Source: Anaerosacchariphilus polymeriproducens
GTDB taxonomy: Bacteria > Bacillota > Clostridia > Lachnospirales > Lachnospiraceae
Length of the DNA: 64,000 nt
Reading direction: 5' to 3'
Assembly (NCBI RefSeq): GCF_003363435.1
Contig: NZ_QRCT01000016.1
Span: forward strand, 159,248 to 223,247
A program made the translations under genes and the position numbers. The notes beneath the pieces were generated by a model that did not search any database, had not been told where the DNA came from, and saw only the letters and a program-made list of their open reading frames with translations. Positions 17,083 to 24,173 of the stretch are shown piece after piece (position 1 is the stretch's first letter; each line of letters begins with the position of its first letter).

Positions 17083-17176
17083 TGGCAACACCCCCTTCCC
17101 CGATTAACAAATAACGCTATCGTTATCGAGTAACCACAGAGAGGGACTAACCGTTCCCACTTTCCATATTATACCA
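17083..17176 (-). promoter_or_regulatory. Promoter and structured 5' leader of the toxin mRNA
   Basis: On the minus strand the extended −10 TGGTATAAT (17168-17176) predicts a start near 17161 and a leader of about 80 bases. The leader contains the inverted repeat ATAACGctatCGTTAT (17111-17126) and then the AAGGGGGTG ribosome site. Leader structures that hide the ribosome site until processing are usual for type I toxins, but this one has not been folded. Confidence 0.55.
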
Positions 17177-17250
17177 TAACATTCAGGAATAGAAACATCA
17201 ATTTACATAAAAAAAGTTCTGTGTCTTATTTATTGGACAATGATTGTTGT

Positions 17251-17646
17251 TCAGGTCCGTTTAATGAACTCCTCCCTGCATTTGGGACATGTAATAGCAA
17301 TTTTTCCTTTACCTTTTGGTACACGGACCATTTGTTTACACTTAGGGCATTTGAAGAAACTATATGTTTTCCTTTCTTGCATACGTTTCTTTTTCTTTTG
17401 AAACCACTGTATTACTTTATTATAATGCATTAAAAATTTTTGATTTTCTTGATATCTTCTATATGTATTCTTTGATAGTGTACGAAATAAAATATAACCA
17501 AGCAGTATATAGCTGACTATAAACAAAAATTCTAATCTTACAATTGTACTTATTAATGATACAACAACCGCACTAACTAAAAGAAATCTATTTAACTTAT
17601 CTGTTCCATATCTTCCCTGCATAAATCGTACAAACTTTTCTTTCAT
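17251..17646 (-). CDS. Membrane protein with C-terminal zinc ribbon
   Basis: This 131-residue protein has two adjacent membrane helices (about residues 23-58), a basic stretch (WFQKKKKRMQERK) and a C-terminal zinc ribbon. The ribbon has CPKC, then RVPKGKGKIAITCPKC, i.e. two CxxC pairs. The N-terminus reads EKFVRFMQGRYGTDKLNRFLL, a motif common in small uncharacterised Clostridia membrane proteins. The start is the ATG at 17646 with AAAGG about ten bases upstream. No partner genes are evident. The family is common but its function is unknown. Confidence 0.75.
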   Translation of the reverse strand: MKEKFVRFMQGRYGTDKLNRFLLVSAVVVSLISTIVRLEFLFIVSYILLGYILFRTLSKNTYRRYQENQKFLMHYNKVIQWFQKKKKRMQERKTYSFFKCPKCKQMVRVPKGKGKIAITCPKCREEFIKRT

Positions 17647-17910
17647 ATAACCCAACCTTTCTATTGCTTGATAGCCTATTTGCTATTTTAACATAATAGT
17701 TTAAAAATACCATAAATTAAAAATAAAATTAAAATTAATTAAATTCCAGATTTAAAACGACATAAAAAGAATAATTTGTTGAATTTTGAATCATACTAAA
17801 GTATCAGCTTACTTTTCTTTTACTTTTTAAAGAAATTTGTAAACTGAATTCATATAAATGCGAATACATCTGTATTCAAATTATCAACCCTATAGAAAGG
17901 CGTGATATTT

Positions 17911-18105
17911 ATGAAGGATAACGAAGTAAAAGACACTGTGGATCCATTAGATGAAGATTATTTTGTTTCTAATTCAACACAGGATTGCACAGGATTAATC
18001 CCTTCTCTTCCTCAAAGTTCTTCAGAAATAAATTCATATGAAGAACTTTATAATTTCCTGCCACGTCCGGTAAGAAATAAATTAAAGGAAGATGGAACTT
18101 TCTAA
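17911..18105 (+). CDS. Small acidic protein, unrecognised
   Basis: A 64-residue protein, strongly acidic at the N-terminus (KDNEVKDTVDPLDEDYF) and ending in a basic segment (LPRPVRNKLKEDGTF). The middle holds the motif TQDCTGLIPSLPQ. No membrane helix or signal peptide is present. The ATG at 17911 follows GAAAGG by ten bases and the frame ends before a terminator-like hairpin, so I consider it real. I do not recognise the family; the Cys-Thr-Gly-Leu-Ile-Pro stretch may be a conserved motif of small Lachnospiraceae proteins. No function is proposed. Confidence 0.6.
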   Translation: MKDNEVKDTVDPLDEDYFVSNSTQDCTGLIPSLPQSSSEINSYEELYNFLPRPVRNKLKEDGTF

Positions 18106-18149
18106 AAATAGAAAGTGTTATCTTTAAACTTTCTATAGTTGAACTCTAA

Positions 18150-18202
18150 AAAAGTGAGTATCGCTATATGACTATAAAAAGTCAGGAGCGATGCTCACTT
18201 TT
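18150..18202. terminator. Long bidirectional terminator between the small ORF and nadC
   Basis: AAAAGTGAGTATCGCT (18150-18165) pairs with AGCGATGCTCACTTTT (18187-18202) with one G-U position. An inner TGACT/AGTCA stem extends the hairpin. It serves the small ORF on the plus strand and nadC on the minus strand. Confidence 0.8.
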
Positions 18203-18227
18203 CTATTATACTGTATTAACTGAAATA

Positions 18228-19067
18228 TTAACTGACAGGTTTTAAATTTTTTAATGAAAAATCCAGAATTGGAGCTGAATGCGTTAAAGCTCCACTTGAT
18301 ACAAAGTCTACACCAATTTCTGCAATTTCTTTTAACCGATCACTGGTTACATTACCGGAACATTCTGTCTGTGCTTTATTTCCGATGATCTTAACTGCTT
18401 CTTTCATAGTTTCATTATCCATATTATCCAACATAATAATATCCGCACCTGCTTCAACAGCTTCTTTCACCATCTCAAGATTTTCTACTTCTACTTCTAT
18501 TTTCCGTACAAAAGGTGCGTATTCTCTAGCCATACTAATAGCCTTAGCAACACTTCCTGCAGCTCCTATATGATTATCTTTAAGTAAAACACCATCTGAA
18601 AGATTATAACGATGATTACAGCCTCCACCTACTGTCACTGCATACTTTTCAAATGGTCTCATATTTGGTGTCGTTTTTCTGGTATCCAATAATCTCGTTT
18701 TATAACCGTTTAATATATCTGCATATGTTTTGGTATAAGTGGCTATTCCACTCATTCTCTGCAAATAATTAAGCGCTGTTCTCTCACCGGATAGCAAAAC
18801 ACGAATGTCTCCTTTTATAGTACCAATCACTGTTTTATTTGAAACAAAATCTCCATCTCTAAACTGTGTTTCAAACACCGTATTTTCATCCAAAAGCTCG
18901 AAAACCCTCTGAAATACCAAAAGACCACAAATGACTCCATCTTCTTTGGCAATCAATTGCGCCTGCCCATTTTTTGATTCTCTCATGACAGCATTTGTTG
19001 TTACATCCTCACTGGTGATATCTTCTTTCAATGCACTTAAAAGATAGGTATCAATATTAGTCTTCAT
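18228..19067 (-). CDS. nadC: Nicotinate-nucleotide pyrophosphorylase (quinolinate phosphoribosyltransferase)
   Basis: NadC joins quinolinate to phosphoribosyl pyrophosphate with decarboxylation to give nicotinate mononucleotide, the last step of the de novo pathway shared with NAD salvage. The protein shows ALKEDITSEDVTTNAV at the N-terminus, the substrate-binding LLDTRKTTPNMR, then YAVTVGGGCNHRYNLSDGVLLKDNHI and the barrel residues EVEVENL and DIIMLDNMD. About 279 residues is normal. The ATG at 19067 fits the family N-terminus; an ATG six codons upstream is also possible. It overlaps the end of nadB, so translation is probably coupled. It is the last gene of the nadA-nadB-nadC operon. Confidence 0.94.
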   Translation of the reverse strand: MKTNIDTYLLSALKEDITSEDVTTNAVMRESKNGQAQLIAKEDGVICGLLVFQRVFELLDENTVFETQFRDGDFVSNKTVIGTIKGDIRVLLSGERTALNYLQRMSGIATYTKTYADILNGYKTRLLDTRKTTPNMRPFEKYAVTVGGGCNHRYNLSDGVLLKDNHIGAAGSVAKAISMAREYAPFVRKIEVEVENLEMVKEAVEAGADIIMLDNMDNETMKEAVKIIGNKAQTECSGNVTSDRLKEIAEIGVDFVSSGALTHSAPILDFSLKNLKPVS

Positions 19068-20364
19068 CGTTACACCATTTATCATAAAAATCTATATCCT
19101 TTCGCTTAATCTCGTCTAACACTATTTTATTATAATCTGTTGTCTCTATATCAGTGATGGGTAATTGATGTTTTATAACAGTGTCATTTTCTATTCTGGT
19201 TTTATCTGAATGTACGATTGCATTCGCCGCTTCTTGGGAGAAAACCAAGCTTTCTAGCAACGAATTACTTGCCAGTCTATTTTTTCCGTGAACACCATTA
19301 CAAGCCGTTTCGCCGACTGCATAAAGATGTTTCATACTTGTTTCCCCTTTTTGATTCGTTTTAATTCCACCCATTAAATAATGTTGTGCTGGAGTAACCG
19401 GGATATCATCTTTTCCTAGTACATACCCCTCTTCTAAGCAATACTCATATATTTTGGGAAATCGTTTCTTTGCTTGTTCGCTTGTCATATTTTCTAGCCT
19501 AAGATAAACATGATCCACATGATATTTCTTCATTTCTGCAAATATTGCCTCCACAACTACATCCCTGGGTAATAATTCATTTACGAAACGTTCTTTCTTT
19601 TCGTTCAACAAAACAGCACCTTCACCTCGTACAGATTCCGAAATCAGTAATCGTCTTCCATGTTTTTTAGAATAAAGCGCAGTCGGATGTATTTGAATAT
19701 AATTAATATTTTCTAATTCTATATTATTTTTTATTGCTATAGCAAAACTATCTCCGGAAATATGAGAGAAATTCGTTGAATTTTTAAAAAGACCTCCTAA
19801 TCCACCCGTTGCTAAAATTACATAGTTTGCAAAAATTGGTTGAATCGATTCCTCTTTATACTTTAAATATATACCATAACATACATTGTCTTCTTGAATA
19901 ATATCTGTCATCGTTGCATATTCAAGTATGTTTATATTGTCACGCTTTTTAGCATTTACTATCAGCTTTGTAACAATTTCCTCACCGGTAGAATCATTTT
20001 TGTGTAAAATTCGATTTGCACTATGTCCGCCTTCTCTTGTATAATCATATTCACCATTTTTTAGATCAAATTTTACTCCATATTTAATTAAATTTTCAAT
20101 GATCTGATTTGATTTTTGTATCATTACTCTTACAGACTCTTTATCATTCTTGTAATGACCGGCTTTCAAGGTATCCTCAAAATAACTATCATAGTCATTT
20201 TCGTTAAGTAATGTAGATATACCACCCTGGGCTAAATAAGAATCACTATTTATCAAACTATCTTTTGTTATCATTAATATGTTATAATCATTTGGTAAAG
20301 TCAATGCAGCATAAAGGCCCGCTGCACCGGTACCGACAATTATCACATCATAACTATTATTCAT
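19057..20364 (-). CDS. nadB: L-aspartate oxidase, short form
   Basis: NadB oxidises L-aspartate to iminoaspartate with FAD; in anaerobes fumarate can be the electron acceptor. The FAD-binding motif is at the start (DVIIVGTGAAGLYAAL). It is followed by LAQGGISTLLNENDY, TREGGHSANRILHKNDSTGEEI, a second nucleotide segment YVILATGGLGGLFKNSTN and the C-terminal YAVGETACNGVHGKNRLASNSLLE. The protein has 435 residues and lacks the C-terminal helical domain of the approximately 540-residue E. coli enzyme, as is usual in Clostridia. It lies between nadA and nadC, 15 bases after nadA. Confidence 0.94.
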   Translation of the reverse strand: MNNSYDVIIVGTGAAGLYAALTLPNDYNILMITKDSLINSDSYLAQGGISTLLNENDYDSYFEDTLKAGHYKNDKESVRVMIQKSNQIIENLIKYGVKFDLKNGEYDYTREGGHSANRILHKNDSTGEEIVTKLIVNAKKRDNINILEYATMTDIIQEDNVCYGIYLKYKEESIQPIFANYVILATGGLGGLFKNSTNFSHISGDSFAIAIKNNIELENINYIQIHPTALYSKKHGRRLLISESVRGEGAVLLNEKKERFVNELLPRDVVVEAIFAEMKKYHVDHVYLRLENMTSEQAKKRFPKIYEYCLEEGYVLGKDDIPVTPAQHYLMGGIKTNQKGETSMKHLYAVGETACNGVHGKNRLASNSLLESLVFSQEAANAIVHSDKTRIENDTVIKHQLPITDIETTDYNKIVLDEIKRKDIDFYDKWCNDED

Positions 20365-20379
20365 TTGTAATATTCTCCT

Positions 20380-21288
20380 TTATTTAGCCAGTTCCAACAT
20401 ACGTATCAAAGGCTTATATGATGCTGTCCTTTGTTCTTCGTTCAATTCAACCGTTGGACTCATTGTTTCCAAACATTGTGCAATCTTTTCTAAGGAAATT
20501 TTTTTCATGTTTGGACAAAACTGTCTATGTCCTACAGAATAAAACTTTTTATCCGGATTCTTCTGATTTAATTCAAAGAATACACCCATTTCTGTACAAA
20601 TAATAAACTCTTTACGATCACTTTCTGTTGCATAATCTATAATACCGGATGTACTTCCAATATAATCAGCTAATTCTAAAATTTCTAATTTACACTCAGG
20701 ATGTACCAAAACTTCAGCATCCGGCCTCATTTCTATTGCTTTTTCTAAGTTTTCTCTAGAAATACTAGTGTGAACATGGCAAAATCCTTCGTTAAAAATA
20801 AATTCCTTTTCAGGAACTAATGATGCAATATAACGACCCAGATGTTCATCCGGAATAAATAAAATATGCTTATTAGGAAGTGCTTTCACTACTTTTAATG
20901 CATTAGAACTGGTTACACATACATCTGCGTATTCTTTAATTTTTGCAGTAGAGTTAATATAACATACAACTGCTAAATCTTCATACTCTTTGCGAAGTTC
21001 ATCTATTCTATCAGTATCTACCATATGTGCCATAGGACAGTCTGCTGTTTCATCTGGCAAAAGAATTGTCTTTTCCGGATTCAGAATTTTAGCACTTTCG
21101 CCCATAAAAGAAACCCCTGCAAAAACAATGGTTTTTTGAGGAATTGTTGTAACAATTTTACTTAAATAGTAGGAATCTCCTATATAATCTGCAATCTCCT
21201 GTACTTCATCATTTACATAGTAATGAGCTACAATCACTGCGTCTCTTTCTTTTTTAAGTTTTTCTATCTTTTCTATGATTGATGTCAT
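20380..21288 (-). CDS. nadA: Quinolinate synthase A
   Basis: NadA condenses iminoaspartate with dihydroxyacetone phosphate to quinolinate using a [4Fe-4S] cluster. The repeated domains of the family are visible: IVAHYYVNDEVQEIADYIGDS, VFAGVSFMGESAKIL, CYINSTAKIKEYADVCVTSSNA, FIPDEHLGRYI and HPECKLEI. Candidate cluster cysteines occur in ADCPMAH, HPEC and QFCPNMKK. At 302 residues it is the usual clostridial length. GGAG precedes the ATG. It is the first gene of the operon, with a promoter at 21329-21357 embedded in several TGTCA repeats. Confidence 0.95.
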   Translation of the reverse strand: MTSIIEKIEKLKKERDAVIVAHYYVNDEVQEIADYIGDSYYLSKIVTTIPQKTIVFAGVSFMGESAKILNPEKTILLPDETADCPMAHMVDTDRIDELRKEYEDLAVVCYINSTAKIKEYADVCVTSSNALKVVKALPNKHILFIPDEHLGRYIASLVPEKEFIFNEGFCHVHTSISRENLEKAIEMRPDAEVLVHPECKLEILELADYIGSTSGIIDYATESDRKEFIICTEMGVFFELNQKNPDKKFYSVGHRQFCPNMKKISLEKIAQCLETMSPTVELNEEQRTASYKPLIRMLELAK

Positions 21289-21591
21289 AATTTATTCTCC
21301 TTTATCGAAATAACAGATAACAGCTTTTAGTATGTCACAAATCATTTATTTTGTCAATCGTCTGTCTTGTCACCTATTGTAATTTTCTGTCATTTTAAAA
21401 GGGCAGAACACAATTATGCTCTACCCCAATAATCATTGTTCTAAAATGTCATTACAAAAAATAATAGAACTAACCTACGAATTCGCTTTAGATATGTGTA
21501 TTTTAACCAATTTAAATATACCTTATTCTATTTACAGACTTTTCCCAGATTGATATCATATTCTTTTCTTTATTTAATATTTAAATTTTTA
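21289..21591 (-). promoter_or_regulatory. nadABC promoter region with repeated TGTCA elements
   Basis: On the minus strand a −35 TTGACA (21352-21357), 17-base spacer and −10 CATACT (21329-21334) give the operon promoter. Five TGTC(A) elements in the same orientation begin at 21333, 21352, 21363, 21368 and 21388 and straddle the promoter. This could be the operator of a nicotinate-responsive repressor of the NiaR type; that identity is inference. From about 21400 to 21591 I see nothing beyond AT-rich spacer after the antiporter gene. Confidence 0.5.
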
Positions 21592-22782
21592 TTAATCTTT
21601 CAGCCTATTGTTTTCTAACAATTTTTTATAACTTTTATCCACACAAATTGCACCAAATGGGGCTGTAATTAATATTGCTATTACTGCTACTGTTAATACT
21701 ATTTTACCGCAAGAAAGATTCAACGATAAAGGGATACCTGCTATCGCTGCTTGCACAGTTGCTTTCGGTGTGTATGCCAACATACAAAATAACTTTTCAT
21801 TCTTTGGCAATCCACTTTTTAATAATGAAACAAAAACTCCGGCCATTCGTATTACCAGAGCAAGAACTATAGTTAATACCGCCCAAATACCAGCTTCTTT
21901 AACATATCGTAAATCTACTGTAACACCTACTAAGACAAACAGTAAAACTTCAGCTGCAACCCACAATCTATTATACTTAGCAGATAAACGTTTCGCAAGA
22001 ATGTTATAAGATTGATTCAGAAAAACTCCCATACTCATAATTGCCAAAAGTCCAGACATAGGTAGAAATCCTTTTAATTGATTTTCACATTCTAGGAACA
22101 AAAAAGAAATACTAAGTATTATTATAACTTTTACAGAATCCCGCATATGAAATCGTTTGAAAAATAAAGATAAAATTGCGCCTGTAATAATTCCCAAAAG
22201 AATTCCAATTACAATAGAAATAGGAATTTGAACAAAGTTCATTGCTGATATGTCTTCACCCTTTGCTAAAGAAATAAATGCCGTAAAAATTACGATAACA
22301 AAAACATCATCTACGGAGGCTCCTGCCAAAACCAATTGAGGAATACTGTGTTTCTTTCCATATCCTTCCTCCATAATTTTAAGCATTTTAGGAACGATTA
22401 CCGCAGGAGATACCGCTGCTATGACAGAGCCTAGAATCGCTGCTTCCAATACACTAATTCCTAGCAGTTTAGGGGCTATCAGAATAACTCCTAATATCTC
22501 AAAACATGCTGGTACAAAACACATCAGTATCGCAGGTCTTCCTACTTTTTTTAAATCCTCTATATCTAAAGATAACCCTGCCCTTGTTAAAATAATGACC
22601 AATGCAAGCTGCCTTAGAGATGGTGCAATTTCAATAAGAGACACATCCAATAGATTTAAGGCATTTGGACTTAAAATAATCCCCGTTATAATCATCCCTA
22701 ATAAACTTGGCAGTTTTAACTTCTGAAAAATAGACCCCAAAATTAATCCTAATAAAAATATTAGTGCTAAACTTGTTAACAT
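21592..22782 (-). CDS. Cation:proton antiporter, intact copy downstream of the fluoride riboswitch
   Basis: CPA-type exchanger (Na_H_Exchanger fold) with 396 residues and about twelve membrane helices. The hallmark discontinuous helix carries AAVSPAVIVPKM with Pro126. The ion-binding pair is present as two aspartates, AGASVDDVFV (Asp158 and Asp159), as in electrogenic CPA2 proteins. The ATG at 22782 is preceded by AAAGGAG. It lies just after a fluoride riboswitch with its own promoter, so it should be expressed when fluoride accumulates. Fluoride riboswitches are known to control some antiporters of this superfamily as well as CrcB and CLC-F. The transported ion is not proven. It is a tandem paralogue of the gene at 22944-24125. 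Confidence 0.9.
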   Translation of the reverse strand: MLTSLALIFLLGLILGSIFQKLKLPSLLGMIITGIILSPNALNLLDVSLIEIAPSLRQLALVIILTRAGLSLDIEDLKKVGRPAILMCFVPACFEILGVILIAPKLLGISVLEAAILGSVIAAVSPAVIVPKMLKIMEEGYGKKHSIPQLVLAGASVDDVFVIVIFTAFISLAKGEDISAMNFVQIPISIVIGILLGIITGAILSLFFKRFHMRDSVKVIIILSISFLFLECENQLKGFLPMSGLLAIMSMGVFLNQSYNILAKRLSAKYNRLWVAAEVLLFVLVGVTVDLRYVKEAGIWAVLTIVLALVIRMAGVFVSLLKSGLPKNEKLFCMLAYTPKATVQAAIAGIPLSLNLSCGKIVLTVAVIAILITAPFGAICVDKSYKKLLENNRLKD

Positions 22783-22804
22783 ATACACTCCTTTCTTTTA
22801 AAAC

Positions 22805-22898
22805 AAAAAAAGCTGATGCTCCTATGATTTTAATCATAGAAGTCATCAGCAAAATTGCGGTTTTGGTATAATACCATGGGAGACCTTCATTCCCTCAC
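22805..22898 (-). ncRNA. Fluoride riboswitch (crcB motif) with intrinsic terminator
   Basis: Read on the minus strand, the element begins at about 22898 with GAGGGAATGAAGGTCTCCC, the aptamer hairpin with the AUG-containing motif. An inserted small hairpin GGTATTATACC follows, then AAACCGC, then the conserved GCTGATGACTTCTATGA. The 3' part forms a long terminator: GCTGATG (minus, 22850-22844) pairs with CATCAGC, with an inner CTATGAT/ATCATAG helix, followed by seven T (22811-22805). I recognise the order of elements (GGnnAUG hairpin, AACnGC, GCUGAUGACUnCUA, terminator) from the crcB RNA consensus. The riboswitch ends about 25 bases before the antiporter ATG. Fluoride binding is expected to disfavour the terminator. 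Confidence 0.82.
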
Positions 22899-22901
22899 TA
22901 A

Positions 22902-22930
22902 ATCTTAACACAATTATTTAGCAGAATCAA
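22902..22930 (-). promoter_or_regulatory. Promoter of the fluoride riboswitch/antiporter unit
   Basis: On the minus strand the −35 TTGATT (22925-22930), 17-base spacer and −10 TAAGAT (22902-22907) place the start within a few bases of the first conserved riboswitch position. It lies just beyond the stop of the upstream antiporter copy. Confidence 0.65.
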
Positions 22931-22943
22931 GAACAATGTATTT

Positions 22944-24125
22944 TTAGCCATTCTTTTCTAATAATTTTTTATAATTTTTATCCACACAAATTGCACCAAA
23001 CGGAGCTGTAATTAATATTGCTATTACTGCTACTGTTAGTACTATTTTCCCGCATGAAAGTTCTAATGATAAAGGAATACCTGCTATCGCTGCCTGCATA
23101 GTTGCTTTCGGTGTATATGCCATCATACAAAACAACTTTTCTTTCTTTGACAATCTACTTTTTAATAATGAAACAAAAACTCCGGCCATTCGTATTAGCA
23201 AAGCAACAACTATAGTTAATACCGCCCAAATACCAGTTTCTCTAACATATCGTAAATCTACCGTTACACCTACTAAGACAAACAACAGAACTTCAGCTGC
23301 CACCCACAACCTATTATACTTAGCAGATAAACGTTTCGAAAGTATTTTGTAAGATCGATTCAGGAATACTCCCATACTCATAATTGCTAAAAGTCCAGAC
23401 ATAGGCAGGATTCCTTTTAATTGATTTTCACATTCTAGGAACAAAAATGAAAGACTAAGTATTATTATGACTTTTACAGAATCCCGCATATGAAATCGTT
23501 TGAAAAATGTAGCTAAAATAACACCTGCTATAATCCCCAAAAGAATTCCTGTCACTATAGATATAGGAATTTGAACAAAGCTCATTGGTGATATATCTTC
23601 ACCCTTTGCTAAAGAAATAAATGCCGAAAAAACTACAATAACAAAAACATTATCCAAAGCAGTTCCTGCCAAAACTAATTGAGGAATACTGTGTTTCTTT
23701 CCATATCCTTCTTCCATGATTTTAAGCATTCTAGGGACAATTACAGCAAGAGAAACAGCTGCTATGACGGAGCCCAGAATCGCTGCATCCAACACACTGA
23801 TTCCTAACAGTTTAGGAGCTACCAGTATAATTCCTATTATCTCAAAACAGGCAGGAACAAAACACATCAATATCGCAGGTCTTCCTACCTTTTTTAAATC
23901 TTCTACCTCTAAAGACAACCCTGCCCTTGTTAAGATAATGACTAAGGAAAGCTTTCTTAAAGATGGTGCGATTTCAATAAGAGAAGCATCCAATAGATTT
24001 AAGGCATTGGGACTTAAAATAATCCCAGTAATAATCATCCCTACTAAACTTGGAAGCTTTAACTTCTGAAAAATGGAACCCAAAGTTAATCCTACTAAAA
24101 ATATTAGAGCTAGACTTGTTAACAT
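22944..24125 (-). CDS. Cation:proton antiporter paralogue with altered ion-binding residues
   Basis: Tandem duplicate of the gene at 21592-22782, very similar along its whole 393-residue length. Two hallmark positions differ. The ion-binding pair reads AGTALDNVFV, so the second, essential aspartate (position 159) is Asn, a GAT to AAT change. The helix-break proline reads VSLAVIVP instead of VSPAVIVP (position 126). In NhaA and NapA the second aspartate is required for transport, so this copy may be inactive, altered in ion choice, or regulatory. The frame is otherwise intact, arguing for selection. The ATG at 24125 follows AAAGGAG. No riboswitch precedes it; it follows the polyferredoxin gene by 48 bases and is probably co-transcribed with it. 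Confidence 0.88.
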   Translation of the reverse strand: MLTSLALIFLVGLTLGSIFQKLKLPSLVGMIITGIILSPNALNLLDASLIEIAPSLRKLSLVIILTRAGLSLEVEDLKKVGRPAILMCFVPACFEIIGIILVAPKLLGISVLDAAILGSVIAAVSLAVIVPRMLKIMEEGYGKKHSIPQLVLAGTALDNVFVIVVFSAFISLAKGEDISPMSFVQIPISIVTGILLGIIAGVILATFFKRFHMRDSVKVIIILSLSFLFLECENQLKGILPMSGLLAIMSMGVFLNRSYKILSKRLSAKYNRLWVAAEVLLFVLVGVTVDLRYVRETGIWAVLTIVVALLIRMAGVFVSLLKSRLSKKEKLFCMMAYTPKATMQAAIAGIPLSLELSCGKIVLTVAVIAILITAPFGAICVDKNYKKLLEKNG

Positions 24126-24173
24126 ATATGCTCCTTTCTTCAAAATCAAAAGTGGATAACCCTATTAAACTTA

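Noticed and set aside
22631..22852. Minus-strand 73-codon frame starting in the riboswitch terminator
   Set aside because: It lies in a different frame over the riboswitch and the antiporter start, has no ribosome site and shows no family features.
21592..24125. Tandem antiporters as an assembly duplication artefact
   Set aside because: The copies differ at many positions, have different upstream sequences and the riboswitch is present once, so they are true diverged paralogues.
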